In this document: piece by piece, positions 10,007-19,184 of the stretch
Numbering within the stretch: the stretch's first letter is position 1
How the letters are laid out: every line of letters begins with the position of its first letter
Origin: Atkinsonella hypoxylon
Lineage: Eukaryota > Ascomycota > Sordariomycetes > Hypocreales > Clavicipitaceae
Assembly: GCA_000729835.1 (NCBI GenBank)
Contig: JFHB01000339.1
Span: forward strand, 1 to 19,779
Direction: 5' to 3'
Length of the DNA: 19,779 nucleotides
Position numbers and translations under genes: made by a program
The notes under the pieces: model-generated
Seen by the model: the letters and a program-made list of their open reading frames with translations, nothing else
The model's database searches: none
What the model was told of the DNA's origin: nothing

Positions 10007-11608
10007 CTAGTTTAGGTCCATGTCATATTCATTCTCCTCCTTAAAGTTAATGGAAGCATGGCCGCTGCCATCATCATCAGGGTCGTTCCAGAATTGGGCA
10101 GTATCGTTTATATCTCCTGAGATACTAGCGCTGTTACCGTTCTCGTCGGGTGTGATGCCAATGGCGTCCAGATTGGCGGCTAGACTATTCACAGGATCAC
10201 CACGATAGTCTGTATGGTTGGGTACGCGAAGACCTGATCCAGCAGTCCGTGAATAGGAGAAGGTACCAGAGTCGCACCGTGAAATGGCTTCCATAAGCTC
10301 GGTCTGCATGCGTCGTTCGTCATCCGTCAGCTCAAAGGGGAAATGACCCCCGAGCTCGGCAATGGTATTCATCAGTTCTTCTTGCTGTTGAAGTTTGAGG
10401 TGCAGCATCCACATCAGATCGCGAGTCCAGCTCACAGCACCATTGAGGATATCACCCTTGTTGGGGCCTTTGTCCTTATCTTCGATGGGAAGACCTGTGG
10501 TGATATTACCAGCACTGCCGCCAGCGGCACGGCGGGCACCAGGTCCAGCAAGGCCGGATGTAGCCTGAGAAGCATTGGACATGCCAGTAAGGGTGGGAGA
10601 AAGAGGTGTCCCATTTTGTATCAATTTGCGGATCTTCTCGTCCTCCAGACGATGGCCAGGAACCAACTTGCTCAGATCTTGAATTCGCTCGTTGATGTTG
10701 TCACGACGACGGCGTTCCACCAGGTTATGCGACTCACGACGTCGCTTGCGCTTCATTTCCTGTGAAGAAACAGCCCCAGGTGCCGCGCCCAGCTTGGCGG
10801 GCATGGAGGTACCACCCTTCAGCATCACTTCATTGATTGGCACCATGCCCTGCTGCATGGGCGAGGAGAAGCCCGAGTTGTAAGACGCTGGGATGCTGCC
10901 GCCTGGGGTGCTTACCCACTGTCCAGAAGGAGACTTCTCATGGCTGCCCGATGGTCGCATGGCTTGCGGGCCGAATCCGGGCGATTCCTGGGAGCCAATG
11001 GGGATGCCGTGAATGCTATTGGTCTTGGGCGTCATTGGGCTGCGATTATTGGAGGCTTTACGCTGCATCTGCTGGGACATGTGTGCCCTGACTTTGAGGT
11101 AGTTGGGGTCACTACCATCGGCACCCATGTCGCCTCCAGCCAACGGAGAGCCCGAGTAAGACATGGGAGAATGCAGCGAGCCGCCGAGGGAGTGATTATT
11201 CTGCATTGGACGAAATTGAGCGGTGAAGCCTGCGGCATATGGACTTTGAATGGGATCGCCATCGGGAGTCTGGGAGAAACCGTTCATCTGAGAGGGATCG
11301 ATTTGCAGTCCTGAGCCTCGGTGTGACTGGAAAGCACCTTGGTCGAAGCCCATGTTCATGCCAAAGTCCTGGCCTTGGCCGTGAAGGCCTGACGGGCCTT
11401 CGGGTGGTGAGGCAAGGCCGTCTAGTAGTTCATCATCACCAAAGACGGCGTTGCCATTAGAATATCCGTTGGGGGCACTGCTGGATGAGTTGAAGTTGTT
11501 TGCATTGGAATAGGAAGGGGAATATCCACTACTCATGGCGAGGTCATTGGGGTCGATGTTACCGCCGTTAGGGGCAGTAGCGAATTGGCTAAATCCGTGT
11601 TGGGCCAT
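10007..11608 (-). CDS. bHLH transcription factor with long loop (MiT/RTG3-like basic region)
   Basis: A 533-residue protein with no intron in its coding part. Residues 1-280 are rich in Ser, Gly, Asn, Gln and Pro and look disordered, as in activation regions. The basic region is about 285-302 (KRKRRRESHNLVERRRRDN) with the His-Glu-Arg contact pattern of proteins that bind CACGTG-type E-boxes. Helix 1 is about 303-317. The loop is very long (about 318-381, Gly/Ala-rich middle). Helix 2 follows at about 382-404 (KGDILNGAVSWTRDLMWML), then a short Leu/Gln heptad-like stretch (LHLKLQQQEELM). The tail is acidic, ending EENEYDMDLN. The basic region resembles MITF/TFE and yeast Rtg3 types rather than SREBP, which has Tyr at a basic-region Arg. 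Its target genes are unknown. The start chosen is ACAATGGCC. The frame stays open 108 codons further upstream, but that stretch has a different composition and no ATG in its last 200 nt. No gene symbol is offered because orthology is unclear. Confidence 0.88.
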   Translation of the reverse strand: MAQHGFSQFATAPNGGNIDPNDLAMSSGYSPSYSNANNFNSSSSAPNGYSNGNAVFGDDELLDGLASPPEGPSGLHGQGQDFGMNMGFDQGAFQSHRGSGLQIDPSQMNGFSQTPDGDPIQSPYAAGFTAQFRPMQNNHSLGGSLHSPMSYSGSPLAGGDMGADGSDPNYLKVRAHMSQQMQRKASNNRSPMTPKTNSIHGIPIGSQESPGFGPQAMRPSGSHEKSPSGQWVSTPGGSIPASYNSGFSSPMQQGMVPINEVMLKGGTSMPAKLGAAPGAVSSQEMKRKRRRESHNLVERRRRDNINERIQDLSKLVPGHRLEDEKIRKLIQNGTPLSPTLTGMSNASQATSGLAGPGARRAAGGSAGNITTGLPIEDKDKGPNKGDILNGAVSWTRDLMWMLHLKLQQQEELMNTIAELGGHFPFELTDDERRMQTELMEAISRCDSGTFSYSRTAGSGLRVPNHTDYRGDPVNSLAANLDAIGITPDENGNSASISGDINDTAQFWNDPDDDGSGHASINFKEENEYDMDLN

Positions 11609-11810
11609 TGTGTATAAGTTGAGCTTCTGGAGCTCTGATGATTTTAGGGATGCCAGTTTTGCGGTGAGTGGAGGAGTTGACGACACCGTCACGATATAGC
11701 TCGCAAAGGCCGGGTGCGACTTGGCAATGCGGTCGCTAATGGCGCAAGGAAATCGGTGTGGATTGTCCGGGGTGATTGATAGGCAATGCTTTAGATACCA
11801 GAATAGTTCA

Positions 11811-12067
11811 CTATTGAAGAGGAAAATACATGTCAGTAATGTCGGCGAATGAGAAAGCCGTGGCAGAAAGCTGTGATGGTGCGAAAGGCTCCTGGAGAAA
11901 GAAGAGCACATGGAGGTTGGTACTGTCAACAACCAAGAACGTCACTTCCTCTCCGGAGGTGACGGAAAGAATGATTCGCAATATGGAGGGAGGGGCGATG
12001 TCCCTGTTCAGAGCTTATCGATGACTGAACAGGTAGCGCATTGCAAGCACGGACACTGTCAACTCAC
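11811..12067 (-). other. putative intron in the 5' leader of the bHLH gene
   Basis: On the minus strand a good acceptor (ACTGAC branch site, then a T/C-rich run ending CAATAG at 11811) lies about 200 nt before the start codon. A GTGAGT donor is available at 12067. The leader left after splicing (11810-11609) contains no ATG. The acceptor is convincing and the donor is only one candidate. Confidence 0.45.
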
Positions 12068-13370
12068 ATGTACGGTTAGATGAGCGCTGTTGGCGGCTGT
12101 TGGCGAAAAGTGGCAGCATATGCTATTCTCAAGCCATCTAAATCAAGGACGATGTCGCAATGAGTCGGGGTGAGGCTGGTGTTGACGAGGATGGTAGCCG
12201 CTGAGGGCACAGATCCAAAGGTGTTGATACAAGAGGGGAATGCGACGTCGGCAGACTGACTGACTTGTCGCCAGGTGTTTACGCAGGGAATGCTGCTTGG
12301 CTTGGTGGATGTGGATGGGCCACAAAGGCAGGGCGGTAGACGAAGGAGGACTGATAAAGGTGACGCCTTGATTTTGCGTGGACCGTGGGACAAGGGTCCA
12401 GGGTCCCTAGGCGGTGACGGGCAGTTACTAACACGCGGTTACTAGGTATGTAGATGTAGCTTATTAGGTTGAAGTGGTTGAGTTAGGTAGGTAGATAAGA
12501 TACCAGAGTCCGTAATAGTCCTAGGTGCAAGGAGGCGTGCGTGCGTGCTCGACGGTGCCAAGGTGGGCGAACGACCAGGCAGAAGATGGTGGGGTTGAGA
12601 AACGTCGTTTCCACTGCACTACGGGCTGGGGCTGTCGTTAGTTAGTTGAGAATCAGACATTTGTTTGCGGTGAGGCCAAGAAACGGCGAGCAACAAAGAA
12701 ACGCGCGCTACCGAGGCAGGGAGGGCTGCAGCAGCGGTGCTAGTGGTAGCGCGGAGGAGGACACTGAGTGGTATTGAATCTCAAGTGCTCCCAGCCCTCA
12801 TGCTAACCTGACCTGCTGGGGAAGGTGCCTCCAGCCCACTGTAGCCCACTGTAGCCCCCAGCCCGAGCCCGTCTGTCGTTGCAGTCTGCATCCCAGCGGG
12901 AAGCGGCAGGGCTGGCGGATCTAGCGGCCACCAGGCCAGGCTGACCGACTCAAGGAGCACGAAAGGTCCGCAGAGCTCTCAGAGGTGGCGAGCAGAGGTC
13001 ATCGGAATATTTGCGCATGGGCAGGGCTGGCTTACCGGGAGTAATACGCGGCAACGACGTTTAGAACGCGGATGTGCCGAGGTGACACAAGGAAACAATG
13101 GGAGAAGAAAGAAGAGGCAGGAGATACGGCAGCTGTATATGGAGGTAGAAAAGCCCGTCTCACAATTAGTCTGACAGGGCTGCGCGGGAAGGGGAAGGTG
13201 GGAGATGGGAGATGGCGGCGATCCGCAGTGCTTGTGTTCGCAGTGCTTGTGCTTCTGTGTGCAGAGGTAGGTGACAGCTGAGCAGGTCACTCTAGAATGC
13301 CAGTTGACTACTCCGTAATGTCAGGTCAGTTGACGTGCCATAATGTCCGTTGAGCGCTGTGGATGGCAGG

Positions 13371-13392
13371 ACTGGCTGGCTGGCTGGCTGGT
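13371..13392. repeat. GGCT microsatellite
   Basis: Five near-perfect GGCT units follow GGACT. It is a simple repeat with no further assignment. Confidence 0.8.
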
Positions 13393-13838
13393 TGGGATTT
13401 GCAATAAAAATGCATGTGGTGACATAATTCGACAGATTGACAGAGGGAAGAGAGAGAGCTGGGGGTTTGAGAGGGGGGAAGGGAAAAGGGGGCAGGGAGG
13501 CAATGAGGACGAACAGGAAGATGCTATTGGCTGCTAGTAAGTGTCTTACCTCAGGCTCGGTCGGGTTTTCGCAGGCCTGTCCACAACGTCCACAACGCTA
13601 GTTAATGCGTCTCGTCTCGAGTGACCGTAGGTGGGTATTTGTAAGCAGCGTTGGCTATTTATTATTATCGTCGTCCGTGAACGAAGGACTCGGGCTGCTG
13701 TATCAGAGAGCTGATGCGGCTTGAGCTGTGCGGTCAACTGGATGAATAAATAAATGGTTTGCTTTCTTTTTGTAGCTGTGTAGAAGTCTTGAGGTGGCAT
13801 TAAAACAAAGGCGAGGTAGAGGGTAGAGAGTATCGTTG

Positions 13839-13900
13839 TTGCTTGCTTGCTTGCTTTCGTTCGTTCGTTCGTTCGTTCGTTCGTTCGTTCGTTCGTTCGT
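13839..13900. repeat. TTGC then (TTCG)11 microsatellite
   Basis: Four TTGC units change into about eleven perfect TTCG units (13856-13900). One open frame on the minus strand reads through it as a repeating Asn-Glu-Arg-Thr peptide. That frame is an artefact of the repeat rather than a gene. Confidence 0.95.
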
Positions 13901-15477
13901 CTCTATTCTTCTAAGGAAGTCATAGGTTGGTTGACTGCACTTTGAGTCCTGTTTCAAACAGAAAATCGATGCTGCTTCCAACAATAGCGATGGTCGAGGT
14001 CTCGGAGTATAGTATTAATTATACTCCTGGTCTGATACGCACGTACGGCGAACTCGCTACTTGCTTCAGTGGTGGCGGGTGTCCAGAGTACTAAGAGCTG
14101 CAAAACAGGCAGGTGTAAGTGAGTGCTTTCCTCCAGTCAAGTCAGGGTGGGGATTGGGATGGCGAACTCGTCCAGCCACAACGAAAGGGTGACAAGCGAT
14201 GTGCAGTGCATCTGGCACACATCCGTGTAATTCGTTACACACAGATGCGGGCTTGCCTTCCCGCTCCTTGTGTCTGTCGTCATCCGCGGAAGATGGACCA
14301 ACCAGACGGAAATGTGACGATGTATGTCAACAGAGAGAACGAAAGACCCTGCGCTCGCTCTTTTTTTATTTTCGAATCGAACTCGCTGAAGAGCTGAGGC
14401 GATGATCGACTCTGGTCGTTCGACGCAAAGGCTTCGGGTCGCTCCAAGATAAAATCTGTTCAGCAGACCAGCAAGATTGGCTCCTACCGCGCTTGCGCAA
14501 GTAATATTGATGCGCCAATTTTATCTCGAGTCTATACTTCCTGCTCCAGACAAAGCGATGGTATAGAGATGTGACTATTTTCTGAGTAAGCAATACCCGC
14601 CGTGGCTTTCTGTGTCTTCAAGCTTTGGTGGCCAAAACAAGGAGAGCAAGATGAGAGGGAAGACCACAAATCGATTTATGTCGCGGGAGTTGGCTCATCT
14701 TATAGTTAGTCCAAACCCCTTGTAGAAGATCATGGGAAATTTATTTCCGACTCGATAAGCTCATCTCAGCTTCCCCAATACATTGCCTGCACCCATCCAT
14801 CCTGAATCCAGAATCACCATCAACCACTAAACATCAACCACACTCCCATATCACCACCCCTTCTTGATACACTTTTCAAGATGGACTAAAAATCCAGCCC
14901 TCTGTAAACTTTATGTATGGCTGAGTGGGCACACGGTACGGTACGAGGTTCGTCCCGCCAGTTCGTCGTCTGACTCGTCGTCGGCCACCCACTTGGTGCG
15001 TGTGTGTGGTGCACCGTGCTTCCAAGGCTGGACACTTGGACGCTTGGATACCACAGTGTTGACGTTATTCCGCAACCATGGCATTGTAAATGGCCCCATT
15101 TTCCTGTCTCGGACGTGCTCTCGTTGCGCGCCGCAGACGCTTTTCGGCCACACTCTTTATACACAGCGAACCACACAAGAAGAGGGAGGTGCGCTCCCTA
15201 GGGGTTCAGCGTGACTCCCATTTGAGACACTAAGCCACAATCTTTGTATGGGCCTAGTCATCGAGTTGATCATGGAATCTGCATTCCGCTGTCTGTCGGT
15301 CATGAGTTGCAAGTATAGCGTTGGGACCAATCTTTCCGGCCCTGACCACGCGGTCATCATGTAAGGCACCGTTCCAAAAGAAAGAAAGGAAGGAAGGAAG
15401 AGAGGGGAAAAAAGGTCAGTCTCTCCTTCGAGCCTCTCCTTCGACTTCCATGATTTAATGGCATTTTATTCTGTATA

Positions 15478-15600
15478 TTATCCTTCGTGACCGGAATCCT
15501 GCTTCTCCTGTTCTGCGTACCCGTCGTTGACCTCGTCAGCGATTATGGCTAGACGCGACATGATACATGCCAGGAGGATGCCTCTTGGCTGTGGCTCAAG
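15478..15600 (-). other. exon-like open fragment, unknown
   Basis: On the minus strand a 40-codon frame follows a plausible acceptor (CTATAG at 15606-15601) and ends in TAA. It reads LEPQPRGILLACIMSRLAII and continues with an acidic, hydrophilic tail ending DSGHEG. Codon use looks more protein-like than the surroundings. A second fragment on the same strand (about 15864-15703, starting QDKDEGEG) also follows an AATAG. I found no donor that joins them and no upstream start, so this may be chance, a decayed gene, or the end of a gene I cannot assemble. Confidence 0.15.
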
Positions 15601-16557
15601 CTATAGACAAGGGTAATAAATCGCATACACAACTACGTCTACAGATGTACAGATGCATGCATGGGTTCCGTAGGTTTACGGATATTTCCCGTATGTTGCA
15701 TCAGAAGGGTGGGGAGGGGGAGGGAGTGGAAGAAGTCGGAGTAACAATGGCCACAAGACTGCTCGAGCATATGCGACCTGCTCCTCTTAATGCTTGCCTC
15801 AGTTCTTGATGGTCTTGCTGAGTCTGTATCGAACTCTGCACGCCCTCGCCCTCATCCTTGTCCTGCTATTGCGACATCACGCCAGATGCTGCCCCCAGCT
15901 TCCCGTCCGACATGACATTTCAGCATGATGCATGTAGGTCCTCTTGGCGTGCATCTGCCGCCACCCATGCTCCATGTTCAAGTCCCGTATGGCCAGAGCA
16001 TCCCATCTATGGCTGTTCATCGATGGAAACCAGACCGAACTGGGCTTAGAGCGGGCAGACAAGGATGACGGGCCATCTTGCATCCCACATTGATTTATGC
16101 CGGTGATACATACATATCTCATAGACAAACCTAGGCTAGCTGCTGGCCTAGAGGGATGGGAAACGCAGAAGGCTGCGCTTGCTTGTTGTGTCGCAGCGGT
16201 TCATTGGCTGCGCAAGGCATGCAAAGCACGGCAGCTTCACGGCAGCTTCACGAGTACCAACCAGGCTGGCGGGCACCAGAGCCGTTAGCAGACAGGCATG
16301 CCTCAGGAGCTATGTGGGTGACAAAATTGCACCAGGCACGCACGCAACCTTATGTATTATCATTGATCGATGGGAGCCATTTGTAATTTGTCATCACCTT
16401 GAGTGCCGCGCTGCGGGGTTCCAGTAAATCTCAGGTCCAGCCTATGTGTGCATTGGTCCAGAGTGGAGCCAAAAAGGGTGTATTTTTGGCAGGCGGTGAA
16501 GCGTTTTTGCATATGCAGAATGCACAGTGTATTAGTGCGAATCAACATTTTTATATT

Positions 16558-16620
16558 TAGTGGTATATGCACTAATATCTAGTGGTATAGTGCACTAATA
16601 TCTAGGCTATAGTGCTATAG
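16558..16620. repeat. tandem near-palindromic repeats (TAGTGGTATA-TGCACTA)
   Basis: Two direct copies of a 22-23 bp unit (16558-16579 and 16580-16602) are followed by a shortened third (TAGGCTATAGTGCTATAG). Each unit begins TAGTG and carries CACTA, so it can fold on itself. The array is AT-rich against a GC-richer surround. It could be the terminal part of a decayed DNA transposon or a miniature element; no transposase frame is present. Confidence 0.75.
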
Positions 16621-17432
16621 AAATGCGCGCTCTATAGACTCTAGATCTCTTGCTTAGAAATTAATACTGTGTGATTAGCATATGCCATGCGCTGGAGCTG
16701 GAGTGGCGGGCGCCGCCTCGGGCCTCTCACCTTATTCGTCTGGCAGTCGTGCTGCAAGGCTGCGTCCCAAGGCCACCACTAAGGCTTGTGAGTGCAACAG
16801 CAGCCAGTTAGGACGCCGCCATGGCTCCCACAAGCCACCCGCAAGCCACTCACCGTAGCACTCGACCCCCGGCCTGCCAATCATGTGTCCTGCCATTGCA
16901 CGTATCGATAGCCATCCCACACCCCCTACATCTACCGTACAGAGGTGCTCTGCTCTAATACCGGTCGGTCGGACGACTTGTCTTCTCCTACTCGCCCCAA
17001 ACGACGACAGCGACAACGACATGCGAACTCCAGAACTCCCGACTGTCACTTAGCCCGCGGGAAGCCAGACCTGGAATCTCGCAGATCTCGACCGGCTTTT
17101 CCTCATACTGCACCGCCCGTCACGGATCGGTTTTTGTCCGTCCTGCCCTGCCAGATTCCCATCTTGCATACATTGTTTCGAGGCAACCTCTCACAACCTT
17201 CAACCTGCCTCTTGTTTTCTTTCCTGTTTATTCTTTTTCCTAATCCTGTTTGGGCCCCCATTTCTGATCGATAAGCACGGTCTTGCCTCGTTACTCTGCG
17301 CATCTTGTCGGCCGAAATTTGTCTAGGTTGACAACTGCTTCGAGGGCCTTGATCTGCGGTGTGGCCAATCCAAGTAACTTGGTACGCTCCCTGTTGCTCC
17401 CTCTTCGTTCATTGTTGCTGCCTTTCGAGCAC

Positions 17433-17683
17433 ATGCACACACCCCGGCGCTCCAACACACCCTTTTCCGGACGAAACTTCGCAAGGCAACCTCCTACCAC
17501 TACTTCCAATGTTTCAGTAGAGATTTACAACTGACCATGGCTTGCCGTCGCAGCGCCGCGGCGAACTCGCACACAGACTTTGAGTCTGTCTCTTGGCTTA
17601 GTGCTGATATCGACACACAACCCGATTGTGTCCGGTTTTCTGCCCTGCTTGTCGCAAATCTCGTTGACGATCTTCGGACTTAG
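17433..17683 (+). promoter_or_regulatory. two candidate upstream ORFs in the SFT2 leader
   Basis: An ATG at 17433 opens a 33-codon frame ending in TGA at 17534. Two bases later an ATG in strong context (ACCATGG, 17537) opens a 48-codon frame ending in TAG at 17683, 140 nt before the SFT2 start. If transcription begins upstream of 17433 both would be read before SFT2 and could lower its translation. The transcription start is unknown, so this is conditional. Confidence 0.3.
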
Positions 17684-17823
17684 CTCTTACGTCCAAGCGT
17701 ATTGCCGACTCTGCGCGGTTATTCGCCACCTACAGCCCGTAACTTTACATTACGGAGCGCCTTGCCGCGTACATTTGATTTTTTCTGATAATACTCGTAG
17801 CGCTTACCGCATAGTCGCTCACC

Positions 17824-19184
17824 ATGGCCTCGGCTTCCTTTCGTGACTCTATAGGCTCGCTAGGTTGGAGTAGGAGGCAAGATGAACCGGTTAGCACAGC
17901 TCCGGAGACGGGTTTACTGGCATCCATCAGAAACCTCAACCCATTCCAGGACCGGAGCTATGTACGACTTCCTACTTCAGAAACAGGACCTGGTGCTCCT
18001 TTACCAGCTTCAAGTCGGCGAGAGGAAGAGGAAGGCTGGTTTGTCCGTAAGTTAAAATCACACATTGCAAATAACACGGTTCCGTCATTCTCCCATTCTT
18101 GACGTCGTTGGCCACCTGTTTGGGGGGAGGGGAGAGTTGCGGCACCCCTGCAGCGGGACATGCGCGTTTGCAATCACCCACCCATTAATATACAAAGATC
18201 TACATGTCATGTAGATTTTGCGTCTACTTGGACGCTAGGCTAACTTATTTTGCAGTTAGCCGATGGGATAGGTTGTTAATCTTCGGAGCCTGCAATTTGG
18301 CGGCCCTAGCGTGCTTTGTCATTTGCTTCACATTATTTCCCGCATTAGCCACAAGGCCTCGCAAGTTTGTCATTTTGTAAGTGATTCTTGTCTTGTGCTA
18401 TTTTGCCTTTATCATCACCCTCCGTTAACCCGTTGACTGTGCCTCTGCTGGTTCATCAGTCCACACATACTCCCTGTATCCCATTGTGTGCATCTTGGGA
18501 TTCAACTCTGGGACAACTCGCACGCACGCACTGTCACGCTCACATATACACACGTGCACACACACATCCACCTCCTCTTACACATGCCCTCTGTTGCAAG
18601 GCGACAAACTCTAAGAAGCGAATTCTGACACAGCTGATGCCTCTCTGCTTTGTTCTTCTGCCGGAGGTGGTAGACCTTGCCCTCAACAGCTCACCTGATC
18701 ACCACATTCTGCCTCAGCGAATGCATTACAAAGCCCTTGAAATCGTTGAGGTCTCTCTGCTAACCTTATATTCACCCTTTCTGGAAACTGCAGGTGGACT
18801 GTCGGGTCTATTCTTTTTCTGGCCTCCTTTGCGGCGGTCATGGGTCCTCTAAATTATGTGTATCACCTCCTGTCTGCGCCAAGGCTGCCATTCACAGCGG
18901 CCTACTTTGGCTCCATCATATTGACATTAGTCTTTGCACTCAAGGTACGTCGCAGTGACCAACAATGTTGCACCGTCGAAATTTGGGCCTGTCGAGGAAA
19001 ACAAGCAAAACAGTTCAGCCATCTAACATGTTTCTAGCTTCATAGCACCATTCTGACTCTCTTCTCTTCCATCGTGCAACTGGCATGCCTCGTCTGGTAT
19101 CTGATCAGCTATTTCCCTATGGGAGCTACGGGTCTTCGGCTGGCAGCCTCATTTGGCGCCAGACAAGCAGCGTCGTGGATGTAA
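17824..19184 (+). CDS. SFT2: Sft2-type Golgi/endosome transport membrane protein
   Basis: Sft2 is a small tetra-spanning protein of the late Golgi that helps retrograde traffic and fusion of endosome-derived vesicles. Four exons (17824-18046, 18256-18376, 18794-18944, 19038-19184) join to 213 residues, very close to the yeast protein length. The cytosolic amino end (1-80) carries LLASIRNLNPFQ and ends in the acidic EEEEGWFVLSRWDR signature. Hydrophobic segments are about 81-102, 113-133, 150-165 running into the next exon, and 169-190. Family blocks visible are RKFVILWTVGSILFLASFA, MGP, LPFTAAYFGSIILTL, LHSTILTL and the carboxyl end ASFGARQAASWM. The start ATG is in ACCATGG context, and the amino-terminal sequence agrees with fungal homologues. 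All junctions preserve the frame. Residue 165 is Lys at an exon boundary, where I would expect a small residue such as Gly. Confidence 0.95.
18047..18255 (+). other. SFT2: SFT2 intron 1
   Basis: GTAAGT donor, GCTAAC branch site and TTTTGCAG acceptor; 209 nt, splitting the Leu codon of WFV-LSRWDR after its first base. Confidence 0.93.
18377..18793 (+). other. SFT2: SFT2 intron 2 (long)
   Basis: GTAAGT donor, GCTAAC branch site and AAACTGCAG acceptor; 417 nt, several times the usual size here. The middle is CA-rich (18517-18575). The intron splits the Leu codon before WTVGSILF. No snoRNA boxes could be placed convincingly. Confidence 0.93.
18945..19037 (+). other. SFT2: SFT2 intron 3
   Basis: GTACGT donor, TCTAAC branch site and TTTCTAG acceptor; 93 nt, phase 0, between ...VFALK and LHSTILTL. 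Confidence 0.93.

Larger units (their letters stand above)
11609..17823. promoter_or_regulatory. 6.2-kb divergent spacer between the bHLH gene and SFT2
   Basis: This is long for a gene spacer in a filamentous ascomycete. The left part must hold the bHLH leader and promoter, and the right part, with CT-rich runs from about 17170 on, the SFT2 promoter and leader. Between them are GGCT, TTGC and TTCG microsatellites, GAAA/GGAA runs near 15380, the repeat array at 16558-16620, and weak exon-like fragments near 15478-15864. I recognise no protein family in it. A non-coding RNA or small secreted protein gene could hide here. Confidence 0.5.

Noticed and set aside
10464..10655. bHLH loop as an unspliced intron
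   Set aside because: No donor, branch site and acceptor set of realistic length exists here, the frame is open throughout, and the sequence is protein-like.
11609..11932. A 108-residue amino-terminal extension of the bHLH protein
   Set aside because: Its composition differs from the rest, a splice acceptor lies within it, and the ATG at 11608 in ACAATGGCC context gives a sensible start.
13703..13984. Protein with Asn-Glu-Arg-Thr repeats on the minus strand
   Set aside because: It is only the translation of the TTCG microsatellite, without flanking coding signal.
16945..17534. Separate genes in the CT-rich region upstream of SFT2
   Set aside because: The frames are pyrimidine-driven and short; the region is better explained as SFT2 promoter and leader.
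3073..18556. CACGTG sites as targets of the local bHLH factor
   Set aside because: Four sites (3073, 5563, 5933, 18551) in about 20 kb is close to chance expectation, and none sits at a persuasive promoter position.
3316..19184. A functional or biosynthetic gene cluster
   Set aside because: The four genes belong to unrelated housekeeping or regulatory pathways and are far apart in mixed orientation.
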